Shown here: piece after piece, positions 14,296-21,776 of the stretch | Layout: every line of letters begins with the position of its first letter | Numbering within the stretch: the first letter of the stretch is position 1 | Assembly (NCBI GenBank): GCA_934202505.1 | Contig: CAKPXW010000020.1 | Location: 1-21,776, forward strand | Length of the DNA: 21,776 nucleotides | Source: an uncultured Bacilli bacterium | Lineage (GTDB): Bacteria > Bacillota_I > Bacilli_A > RFN20 > CAG-631 | Reading direction: 5' to 3' | Program-made: the position numbers and the translations under genes | Notes under the pieces: generated by a model | Database searches by the model: none | What the model saw: the letters and a program-made list of their open reading frames with translations, nothing else | What the model was told of the DNA's origin: nothing

Positions 14296-16755
14296 ATGAA
14301 GAAAAGTATAGAAAAAATCATAATATTTGTATTATCTTGCAATGCATTAATGGGATGTACAACAAATAATGATTCCATTTTAAGCAATGAAACTAGCAAC
14401 ATAGAACATAAAGATGATTTAATTCATTTATGGTCAGTTGAAGACACTTTTAAAGTCTTACAAGATGCAAATTATGAAACCTATTATGATAACAAGGCCA
14501 AGATTGTTATATCTTCAGCTAAAAATGAATACGAAAATGCTCAAATAATAATTTCACCAGAAAAAGATATTAAAAGTTATGACATTACATTAAGTGATTT
14601 AAAAGACAAAAACGGCAATATTTTTGATAAAAGCAATTTTAAAGTCTATAATCAAAAATATATAGAAGTTACTAAAACAACGACTTCTCGTTTTAATTCT
14701 GGATATTATCCTGATGCTTTATTACCATTTGATGTTGCTATAGATTATAAGGAAAATTTTATTAATGAAGGTAACAATCAAGGTATTTATTTTGAATGTT
14801 ATGTGCCAAAAAATCAAAATGGTGGAGTATATGAAGGAACATTTACGTTATCATTAGATAATAATGTTTATAATATTCCAGTAAGCGTGACAATTTATAA
14901 TTATACATTACAAGATACTGTTCATTCTCGTAGTTCTTTTGGCGTTCATCGCTATTGGAATGAAGGCGGTATAGTAAGTGCAGAAAAAGATGCTAGTTAT
15001 GAAATGTATGAAAAATATTATGAGTATTTATTAGAGCATCGTATTTCCACACGTTATTTACCTGCAGCAATGGAAGATGTTGATGGCTTCATTATAGAAC
15101 TTAGAAAATATGTTAGGAATGAAAAATGTAGCAATTATATTATTCCTTATATAAGTAAATGGGATAATAAATTAAATGGAACATGTATTGATTATGATTT
15201 GTATAAAACATATCTTAATGCAATAGCTACTCAATCAATACTAGACAATTATAACTATTTTGAAAAAGCCTCTACATATTTTGCAATGTTTGATGAAATT
15301 ACTTCTGATAGTATGATTAAACTTGCTAATAAGTTTTATAAAAAAATTCTTGATTTACATTTTGAAATGGCAACTTTATGGGAAAAAGATTTAAATTGTG
15401 AAGAAACATTAAAAAATAAAATCATTGATTCAATGCTAAATGTTAGTCAACTTATGGTTACAACATATAATAAAAAGTTTGAAGATTATGTTACTTTTTG
15501 CCCATTACTTGATAAATATGATGATCAAGATAGTAAAAATAATTATATGAATTCCTATACATATGAAGATAATGGTCACACAATAACACAAAATAGTGAA
15601 AAATGGTGGTATAGTGCAGGAATTCCCAAAAACCCATATGCAAGTTATCATATAGATGATAATGGCTATAGTCCAATAGTTTATAGTTGGATGCAATATG
15701 CTAATGATGTCGTTGGAAATTTATATTGGTCGGCAACATTTTATCTTGTAAGAACAAGTGAGAACAATAAAATTGTTTATAATACATTACAAGATTGTTA
15801 TACAACAGCAATGAGATTTCCTAATACAAATGGTGATGGATTTTTATTATATCCAGGAGCCCCATATGGAATTAATGGACCTGTTGGAAGTATTCGTTTA
15901 CAACAAATATTAGATGGTCTTGAAGAATATGATATGCTTTATGCATTAGAAGAAAAATATGAAAATCTTAAATTGCAAGGAATAGATTGTGATTTTGATA
16001 GTGTCTTAAATTTTTTCTATGAAAGATTATTTACAGGTACAAAAGTTGCCACAAGTAATGAAACATATGAAACTATGAGAGAACAATTATTATCATTATT
16101 AGAACTTGCACAAAATACAAATGTTATTGTAACAAAAGCTACAACAACAAGTAGTAAATTAGAAGCAACTATATATGTACCTCAAGAAAAAGAAATTACT
16201 TGTAATGGAAATAAAGTCAAAGAAGAATTAGTAGAAAATGGAAAGATATTAACTATTAATTATGATCTAATAAATAAAGAAAGTAATTTCAATATTAGTG
16301 TTGATGAATTTAAAGCAACTCTTCTTGTAAATGCTAAATATACCGAATATAAAGGAAATGATTTAAAAGATTTATTCACTTCATCAATTGGAACTATTAC
16401 AAATGATGAAAATGGTACAAATATAGAATTTGCTCCTTCAACATCAAAGCGTCATTTATTTAGCTTTGCTCCAACATTAGTTGAAATGATTACAAGTGAT
16501 ACAAATACAATTAATTTAATTCTTAATTCAGATAGTCAATGCAATATAGAAATATTGTTTACAGGAGATAAATCAGCTGTAGCAATACCTGTATATAGTG
16601 GAACTATTAAAAATGGAGAAAATAATATTGATATTAACATTTCAACACTTAACTTTGAAACCATTGGCAACTTGAAAAATGTTACTATTCGTTTAGGAGA
16701 TCAAGGAGACAATGTTTCAAGAAAAATAGCAATAAAAGCACTTTCAATTAAATAG
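14296..16755 (+). CDS. Lipoprotein glycoside hydrolase, GH123/DUF4091-like
   Basis: This 819-residue surface lipoprotein has signal 'IIFVLSCNALMGC' with lipid anchor at C21. Residues about 45-205 look like the beta-sandwich that precedes the barrel in GH123 proteins. The barrel (about 208-600) matches the GH123/DUF4091 layout, with 'SSFGVHRYWNEGG' at its start, a candidate catalytic Asp-Glu pair D333-E334 in 'YFAMFDEITSD', and 'GDGFLLYPG...GSIRLQQILDGLEEYDML' near its end. A C-terminal beta-rich region (about 615-819) may bind sugar. Known GH123 enzymes are beta-N-acetylgalactosaminidases using a neighbouring Asp-Glu pair; the exact substrate here is inferred. Start is coupled to the preceding stop. 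It would act outside the cell, releasing sugars for the importer. Confidence 0.78.
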   Translation: MKKSIEKIIIFVLSCNALMGCTTNNDSILSNETSNIEHKDDLIHLWSVEDTFKVLQDANYETYYDNKAKIVISSAKNEYENAQIIISPEKDIKSYDITLSDLKDKNGNIFDKSNFKVYNQKYIEVTKTTTSRFNSGYYPDALLPFDVAIDYKENFINEGNNQGIYFECYVPKNQNGGVYEGTFTLSLDNNVYNIPVSVTIYNYTLQDTVHSRSSFGVHRYWNEGGIVSAEKDASYEMYEKYYEYLLEHRISTRYLPAAMEDVDGFIIELRKYVRNEKCSNYIIPYISKWDNKLNGTCIDYDLYKTYLNAIATQSILDNYNYFEKASTYFAMFDEITSDSMIKLANKFYKKILDLHFEMATLWEKDLNCEETLKNKIIDSMLNVSQLMVTTYNKKFEDYVTFCPLLDKYDDQDSKNNYMNSYTYEDNGHTITQNSEKWWYSAGIPKNPYASYHIDDNGYSPIVYSWMQYANDVVGNLYWSATFYLVRTSENNKIVYNTLQDCYTTAMRFPNTNGDGFLLYPGAPYGINGPVGSIRLQQILDGLEEYDMLYALEEKYENLKLQGIDCDFDSVLNFFYERLFTGTKVATSNETYETMREQLLSLLELAQNTNVIVTKATTTSSKLEATIYVPQEKEITCNGNKVKEELVENGKILTINYDLINKESNFNISVDEFKATLLVNAKYTEYKGNDLKDLFTSSIGTITNDENGTNIEFAPSTSKRHLFSFAPTLVEMITSDTNTINLILNSDSQCNIEILFTGDKSAVAIPVYSGTIKNGENNIDINISTLNFETIGNLKNVTIRLGDQGDNVSRKIAIKALSIK

Positions 16756-16764
16756 GAGAATTGT

Positions 16765-17967
16765 ATGAAAAAGATAAAGATAATTTATGCCACTTTAGCA
16801 ATAACTTTATTATCAAGTTGTAATTCTTCAAATACGTCATCTTCAAATGAAAATTCAATAGAAGAAAGTACTAGTCAACAAGAAACAAAAAAGAACTATA
16901 TTGTATTGAATAATTTTGAAAACTATAAAGAAGATGTAGAGCCAATATCATTGCTAAATTATTTTGGTAAAGCAGCAATAAATGATGATGAAAGATATGT
17001 TTTTGAAGGAAAACAATCATTAAAAATTATACCAGAGGGCTGCAAAAGTGAAGGGAACTATAAACCAACATTAAAACAACCTTTGACTTTAGACACTCGC
17101 AAATTTGATGAAAAAGATATTTCACAATATAAAATGATTACCTCAATGGTTTATAATAGTTCATCTTCAAATATCTCATTAACACTTGCATTACAATTTT
17201 TTGGAGGATATGAAACAAATTATCAACAATACACTTTAAAAGAAGGCTGGAATACAATTGTTTATCAAATAGATCCCCAAATTGTAGAAATCACTTACGA
17301 TATAACTAATTGTAAAGGTTTATTATATATTTTTGATGAACCAACAGCATTCGTGCCAACTTTATATCTTGATGATATTAGAATTTATAAGACATCTGAA
17401 CCATTTCAATCTTTAGATACAAGTGTTGATGAAAATGAAGTTTGTAGTTTTGATAAACTTTATCAACAATATGTAGTATTTGGAAATAATAACTATCCAA
17501 AATTTAGCCCAACACTTGAAATTAATGAAGATTTAAAATACGCCATTAAAGGAAAATCATTAAAAGTAACAATGCCAAAAAATGATGGCTCGTTTACAAC
17601 TTATGCTTATACTGGATTTTCATTAAATAGCAAATTTATTCATTCAGTTGGGCTTGATAAGTATGATGATGATAAGTATTTTTCATTTTATGTATACAAT
17701 ACTGGAGCATCACAACAAAGGCTATTCTTAGAATTATTTGATTATAATGGAGTTAGATATTATAAAAAAACAGATATATATATTCCAAGTAATTCTTGGA
17801 AACAAGTCAAAATTAAAATGTTAGATTTAATGAGTGGAGGGTCAAAAGCTTTAACTACTGGAAATGCTGGAGAAATATATATTAACTGGGAGATAAATTC
17901 ATTAACTGAAGATAGAGTTTTATACTTCGATGAATTTATGATTGTCGATGAACAAGTTCATGTTTAG
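16765..17967 (+). CDS. Surface lipoprotein with two predicted sugar-binding modules
   Basis: This 400-residue lipoprotein has signal 'YATLAITLLSSC' with anchor at C19, followed by a Ser/Asn/Thr/Glu-rich linker (20-42). Two modules of about 170 residues follow (45-212 and 225-397). Each begins with a short aromatic strand ('VLNNFENYKED', 'VCSFDKLYQQY') and ends with 'TLYLDDIRIY' or 'VLYFDEFMIV', the edge strand pattern of jelly-roll carbohydrate-binding modules. Both contain 'WNTIVYQI' / 'WKQVKIKM' in the matching place, so they are probably a duplication. No catalytic motif is seen. A GGAG site precedes the ATG. The next gene overlaps its end. Sugar binding is inferred from fold pattern and context; I do not recognise a named family. 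Confidence 0.7.
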   Translation: MKKIKIIYATLAITLLSSCNSSNTSSSNENSIEESTSQQETKKNYIVLNNFENYKEDVEPISLLNYFGKAAINDDERYVFEGKQSLKIIPEGCKSEGNYKPTLKQPLTLDTRKFDEKDISQYKMITSMVYNSSSSNISLTLALQFFGGYETNYQQYTLKEGWNTIVYQIDPQIVEITYDITNCKGLLYIFDEPTAFVPTLYLDDIRIYKTSEPFQSLDTSVDENEVCSFDKLYQQYVVFGNNNYPKFSPTLEINEDLKYAIKGKSLKVTMPKNDGSFTTYAYTGFSLNSKFIHSVGLDKYDDDKYFSFYVYNTGASQQRLFLELFDYNGVRYYKKTDIYIPSNSWKQVKIKMLDLMSGGSKALTTGNAGEIYINWEINSLTEDRVLYFDEFMIVDEQVHV

Positions 17968-19105
17968 TCTATGGAATTATATAGACGCCGATAAATATAA
18001 TTTTTCAGTAAATAAAATAGTTAAAGAATGGTATGATTTAAAAATAAATGTTGGGTGTTCATTTGTTTGCGATGGAAGTTCAAAACAACTATTTAAAAAC
18101 ATTGAACTTATTAATAAAGCAAAAGAAAAGAAAATCCAAATGTTTGTGTATGATAAAAGAATATTCTTTTCCAACTATAAAAATAATGGTAAAGAAAAAT
18201 ATCTTAAAGATGTTAGACAAACTCTTCAAGATTATCAAAACTGTCCAAATATTATAGGCTTTATTTTAGCAGATGAACCTAATAAGGAAAATTTAAAATA
18301 TGTTATAGAAGCTCATGAAATATTTAAAAATGAGACATCATTAATAGGATTTGTAAATTTTAGTTGGTGTGACTATAGAAATGTTGAATATGGTTCAAGA
18401 GAAAATTATCAAAGGGAATTAGTAAATGTTTGTCAAAACAATTTACAGTTAATATCAAATGATCGCTATTCTTGTTTACATAGCAAAAATTATGAGGAGG
18501 GATTTAAAGAAATCGGAATAGACAAATACTTTAAAGACTTAAACTTCTTTTATGAAGTAGCTAAGCAAATTAATGTTCCTTACATTACATCATTGTTATC
18601 TGTTGGGCATTGGATGTATCGAACACCATCAGATAAAGATATTAGATGGCAATTATCTACAAGTTTTTCTCATGGCGTTCAAGGAATAATGTGGTTTTTT
18701 ATTCATCAACATCGACTTGCGGATGATTATTATGATTATCCTATAGATATTCATGGCAATAAAACACGACTATATGATGATTTAAAAAATCAAACCATTC
18801 GTTTTGTTGATCATGTTGTTAAGCCACTAGAAGGTTATACTTTTAAAAAAGTATGGCATATTGAAAAAAATTATGGTGATACGAAGTTATTGGAAAAAAA
18901 TGATACATTAGTTTATTGCCATAGTGACCATCATCAAAATGGAATTTTATCATATTTTGAAAAAGGGAAAGAAAAAGCATATTTATTAGTTAACAATGAT
19001 CAAGAATATGCAGAAGTATTCTTTATCGAATTCAAAGATAATCCAGATAAAAATTACCATATATGGTTAGACGCAGGTGGTACTCACATTATATTTATTA
19101 AATAA
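17948..19105 (+). CDS. Cytoplasmic barrel-type glycoside hydrolase, family not recognised
   Basis: This 385-residue protein has no signal peptide. The start is uncertain: ATG 17948 is used here, ATG 17960 overlaps the preceding stop (ATGTTTAG), and a TTG at 17942 is also in frame; none has a good ribosome site, so translation is coupled. The first half looks like a (beta/alpha)8 barrel, opening 'FSLWNYIDADKYNFSVNKIV' and reaching 'NIIGFILADEPNKENL', where E110 in ADEP is the likely acid/base residue of a clan A type hydrolase. 'GHWMYRTPSDKDIRWQLSTSFSHGVQGIMWFFIHQ' in parts forms the later barrel strands, and 'DIHGNKTRLYDDL' resembles beta-galactosidase-like enzymes. The last ~90 residues look beta-rich. 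A nucleophile could not be assigned. It probably trims imported oligosaccharides. Confidence 0.65.
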   Translation: MNKFMFSLWNYIDADKYNFSVNKIVKEWYDLKINVGCSFVCDGSSKQLFKNIELINKAKEKKIQMFVYDKRIFFSNYKNNGKEKYLKDVRQTLQDYQNCPNIIGFILADEPNKENLKYVIEAHEIFKNETSLIGFVNFSWCDYRNVEYGSRENYQRELVNVCQNNLQLISNDRYSCLHSKNYEEGFKEIGIDKYFKDLNFFYEVAKQINVPYITSLLSVGHWMYRTPSDKDIRWQLSTSFSHGVQGIMWFFIHQHRLADDYYDYPIDIHGNKTRLYDDLKNQTIRFVDHVVKPLEGYTFKKVWHIEKNYGDTKLLEKNDTLVYCHSDHHQNGILSYFEKGKEKAYLLVNNDQEYAEVFFIEFKDNPDKNYHIWLDAGGTHIIFIK

Positions 19106-19118
19106 CAAGGAGAAAAAA

Positions 19119-21776
19119 ATGAAAAAAATTAATAACATTTTATCGCTTTTGGCTCTTGGACTTGGTATTACAACAATGGCATCTTGTAATTCAAATAAAA
19201 CATCTGAAAGCGAAAGCTCAAACACAAGTCAACAAGAATCATTACAACCATCAGAAAATCCAAGTGAAAATCAATCAACATCTGAAAAAATTACTTTAAC
19301 AGGTTTTGATGTTGAAGATGAAGTAAATGCTTCATTTGGAAATAGTTTTACTTTACCAACTTTTACACCAATAGATCAAAATAATAATATTTATTCTGTC
19401 AAAGTCAAAGTTGTCTGTGATGGAAAAGAAGTAGCAATAGTTAATAATAAAATTGATATTAATTCAATGAAAGATTATGTAGTTACTTTTACTGTTGAAG
19501 GTCTTGATAATGTAAGTAAAGTAATGGTTATTAAGGTAAAAGATCTTGTAAAACCAACAATTACTCTTGAAAAACTAAATACATTTTATAGCGAAAATGA
19601 GCAAATAACTTTACCAAAAGCTAGCATAATTGATAATGTTGATGAAGATTTAGCTTGCAAATTTCAAGTTACAAAGGACAATCAAGTTATTTTAGATAAC
19701 ATTCAAAATACATTTACATTAAGTGAAACTGGTAAATATACTTTAGTTGCAACATGTGTTGATTCAAGTGGAAATGAAGGAAAAGAAACAATAGATTTTA
19801 TTATAAGAAGCACTCCATCAAAAGGGGAGATTGAAGATTTTAAAGATGTATTAGCTTTTGATTGTGTAAAAGCAATTAATAATAATGATGGTCTAGCAAT
19901 TAAAAGTGAATTAGTATCTTTTAAAGGAAAAGATGCAATAAAAATCACAAGTACTAATGCTAATGATGAAGCTGTAAAATATCCTGGATTATCACTTACT
20001 CCAAGAATTAGTAAAGAACAAGCACAAACATTGTTAGATGATGACTTTAAATTTGTATCAGTTGAGTATTATATTGATTATAATGCCAAAAGAAATATTT
20101 ATCAAAAATGGGATGGACAAAAATCATATGCTACAACATTAAATACTTGGGCTACTATTAATTTGCCTCTTGATACATTTGTAGCTAATTATGACAAAAT
20201 TGCTTCGGGAGATGCTTCATTATTTTATATTGGAAATGAAGCAACATATGTAGAAGATGGCATATGTGCAGTTTTTGATTTTTATGTTTCTTCAATTTAT
20301 GTGACAAAGAATATTAATACAGATATTACTTTTGCTGATAATGGCATTCAAAATGAAGCCTCTTGTAATAGTCAAATTGAAGTATCAAAGATTACTGCTT
20401 CATATTTAGATGCGACTTTTAGTTATGAGTATTTTGATCCAAATGGAAATCCATTAGAAGTTACTGATGGAAAGATTACTCTAAATAATCCTGGTATTTA
20501 TGAAATTGTAGCTACAGCAAACGAAAAATGTTATAGTGGAAGTGCTACTTATCAAATCGTTGTTAAAGCAACACTTGAACAAGTTAATTCTTTAGTAAAC
20601 GAAATACTTAGTGCTTCAGATATCAGTTTGATGCAAGAAAAAGCAAATACATTAAAAGCATATTATGTAACATTATCTACAGAAGATAAAAATAAAGTAA
20701 ATGCTTTTGAATATGTAAGAGCAACTAATTTATTAACACTAAAAGAAGATGTTATTTATTATTTTGATGAAACAGCAGGAAAAGATCAAGTTACATTACA
20801 ATATGATGCAAAGAATACAGAAGTATCAACAAAAGATGGAGTTTCATATGTAACAGATGTAAAATATGGAAATGAAAAAGGATCAACTAAATTTACCTTT
20901 AAAGATGTTCCATCAGAATGGTTTAGCCCATATACAATTGTATTATCAACCCCAGCAATCGAAGACTTAAGTGCATATCAATATATAAGATTCTATGTAC
21001 AAGGTTATTGCTATAAGGCAGATAGACCAATTACATTTGCGATAACAGTAAATGATAAAAGAATAACTCCAACAATTAATCCAGTAGAAGCTAAAAATGG
21101 AAATTGGGTAGAAGTATTAGTTCCAGTATCAGAATTAACAGGCAATATAAAAATAAAAGTATATACTCATAATGGAAATGATTACTATGGCTCAGTATGG
21201 AATGACCCAACAAGAATGTATGTATACTTATCAAATATTAAAGGTGTAAAAGCATATAATGATTTTACATTTGCAAATGATTTTACACTTGAAAGTAGTT
21301 ATGAAACAAATACAACATTATCACTTGAAAAAATGTCTGCAAGTGCAAGTAATGGAAGCGTAAATGCTACTAAATATGTTCTTGTAAAACCAGATGGTAG
21401 TGAAGAAGAAGTAACATCAGCTTCATCTATTGATTTATCCATAAAAGGGCAATATACATTGAAGGCTATTATCGATAATGAAAAATATTACAATACAATT
21501 TGCAAAGAATTTGTTGTTGCTGATCCAATAACATTAGCTGATGTAAATGCATTAATTGAAGAAATTTTAAATGCTTCAGATATCAGTTTAATGCAAGAAA
21601 AAGCTGATACATTAAAAGCTTACTATGCTGATTTATCTACAGAAGATAAAAATAAAGTAAATGCTTTTGAATATGTAAGAGCAACTAATTTATTAACATT
21701 AAAAGAAGATGTTATTTATTATTTTGATGAAACAGCAGGAAAAGATCAAGTTACATTACAATATGATGCAAAGAAT
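19119..21776 (+). CDS. Large modular repeat lipoprotein, 3' end beyond window
   Basis: The frame is open from ATG 19119 (AAGGAG site) for 886 codons to the window edge. The signal 'LLALGLGITTMASC' places the lipid anchor at C23, followed by a Ser/Gln/Glu-rich linker (24-55). Two Ig-like domains follow (about 60-143 and 144-230, the second with 'CVDSSGNEG'), then a beta-rich module that resembles sugar-binding jelly rolls (235-405) and another Ig-like domain (406-484). From residue 485 a 320-residue unit begins: a helical segment 'SDISLMQEKANTLKAYY...LSTEDKNKVNAFEYVRATNLL', a beta module (about 561-720) and an Ig-like domain (720-804). At 805 the unit restarts almost unchanged. No catalytic motif is visible. 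It is probably a surface adhesin or glycan-binding protein working with the hydrolases upstream. Confidence 0.8.
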   Translation, partial: MKKINNILSLLALGLGITTMASCNSNKTSESESSNTSQQESLQPSENPSENQSTSEKITLTGFDVEDEVNASFGNSFTLPTFTPIDQNNNIYSVKVKVVCDGKEVAIVNNKIDINSMKDYVVTFTVEGLDNVSKVMVIKVKDLVKPTITLEKLNTFYSENEQITLPKASIIDNVDEDLACKFQVTKDNQVILDNIQNTFTLSETGKYTLVATCVDSSGNEGKETIDFIIRSTPSKGEIEDFKDVLAFDCVKAINNNDGLAIKSELVSFKGKDAIKITSTNANDEAVKYPGLSLTPRISKEQAQTLLDDDFKFVSVEYYIDYNAKRNIYQKWDGQKSYATTLNTWATINLPLDTFVANYDKIASGDASLFYIGNEATYVEDGICAVFDFYVSSIYVTKNINTDITFADNGIQNEASCNSQIEVSKITASYLDATFSYEYFDPNGNPLEVTDGKITLNNPGIYEIVATANEKCYSGSATYQIVVKATLEQVNSLVNEILSASDISLMQEKANTLKAYYVTLSTEDKNKVNAFEYVRATNLLTLKEDVIYYFDETAGKDQVTLQYDAKNTEVSTKDGVSYVTDVKYGNEKGSTKFTFKDVPSEWFSPYTIVLSTPAIEDLSAYQYIRFYVQGYCYKADRPITFAITVNDKRITPTINPVEAKNGNWVEVLVPVSELTGNIKIKVYTHNGNDYYGSVWNDPTRMYVYLSNIKGVKAYNDFTFANDFTLESSYETNTTLSLEKMSASASNGSVNATKYVLVKPDGSEEEVTSASSIDLSIKGQYTLKAIIDNEKYYNTICKEFVVADPITLADVNALIEEILNASDISLMQEKADTLKAYYADLSTEDKNKVNAFEYVRATNLLTLKEDVIYYFDETAGKDQVTLQYDAKN
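20571..21530 (+). repeat. 960-bp intragenic repeat, copy 1
   Basis: This encodes residues 485-804 of the modular lipoprotein. It is followed head to tail by copy 2 at exactly 960 bases, which keeps the frame (320 codons). Confidence 0.9.
21531..21776 (+). repeat. 960-bp intragenic repeat, copy 2 (partial)
   Basis: The first 246 bases of the second unit lie in the window. Bases 21633-21776 match 20673-20816 with a single, synonymous difference (C at 20739, T at 21699), while the first ~100 bases are more diverged. The number of further copies cannot be seen. Confidence 0.9.

Noticed and set aside
15491..15696. Two minus-strand frames within the GH123-like gene
   Set aside because: They are antisense shadows rich in Ile, Tyr and His, as expected opposite AT-rich coding sequence.
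19703..19948. Minus-strand frame inside the repeat lipoprotein gene
   Set aside because: It is antisense to the clear lipoprotein frame and has no ribosome site or recognisable product.
20571..21776. Repeats considered as CRISPR or an insertion sequence
   Set aside because: The period is 960 bases, in frame and inside an open coding sequence; there are no short spaced repeats, terminal inverted repeats or transposase.

Overview
The window is a very AT-rich bacterial chromosome segment, roughly three quarters A+T by eye. It uses the standard code: every Trp in the intact genes is TGG. Genes have Gram-positive style GGAGG ribosome binding sites and lipoproteins with Ser/Asn/Thr/Glu-rich tails behind the lipobox. 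A flavodiiron protein, a PPi-type phosphofructokinase and a host-glycan style sugar locus point to an anaerobic, probably gut-dwelling low-GC Firmicute (Bacilli/Erysipelotrichia/RF39-like). The taxonomic placement is an inference from style, not from a marker gene.

Layout. (1) 1-1467, minus strand: a flavodiiron protein followed directly by a truncated P-loop kinase. (2) 1546-4794, plus strand: a promoter bracketed by two identical-arm palindromes, then a 37-residue membrane peptide, a MacB/LolD-type ATPase and a two-FtsX-domain permease, closed by a terminator. (3) 5145-7952, minus strand: a phosphofructokinase and a cytoplasmic GH20 hexosaminidase in one operon. (4) 8118-9485, minus strand: an isolated Wzz/tyrosine-kinase fusion of the capsule-regulator type with a damaged P-loop, lying between two copies of a 56-bp direct repeat. 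(5) 9834-10658, minus strand: an AraC-family regulator. (6) 10841-21776, plus strand: an operon of two sugar ABC permeases, a solute-binding lipoprotein, a GH123/DUF4091-like lipoprotein, a lipoprotein with two predicted sugar-binding modules, a cytoplasmic barrel-type hydrolase, and a very large modular surface lipoprotein that runs out of the window.

How it fits together. Regions 3, 5 and 6 look like one glycan-use locus for N-acetylhexosamine-containing glycans. Lipoproteins on the cell surface would bind and cut the glycan, the binding protein and two permeases would import the product using an ATPase encoded elsewhere, the cytoplasmic GH20 and barrel hydrolase would trim the imported oligosaccharide, and phosphofructokinase would feed the sugar into glycolysis. 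The divergent AraC regulator is the likely controller. The substrate is inferred only from the GH20 and GH123-like families.

The points most worth a second look are the twin palindromes around the ABC promoter, the repeat-flanked kinase with its lost P-loop glycine, the 320-residue repeat of the terminal lipoprotein, and the unrecognised cytoplasmic hydrolase. No rRNA, tRNA, CRISPR array or transposase was seen.
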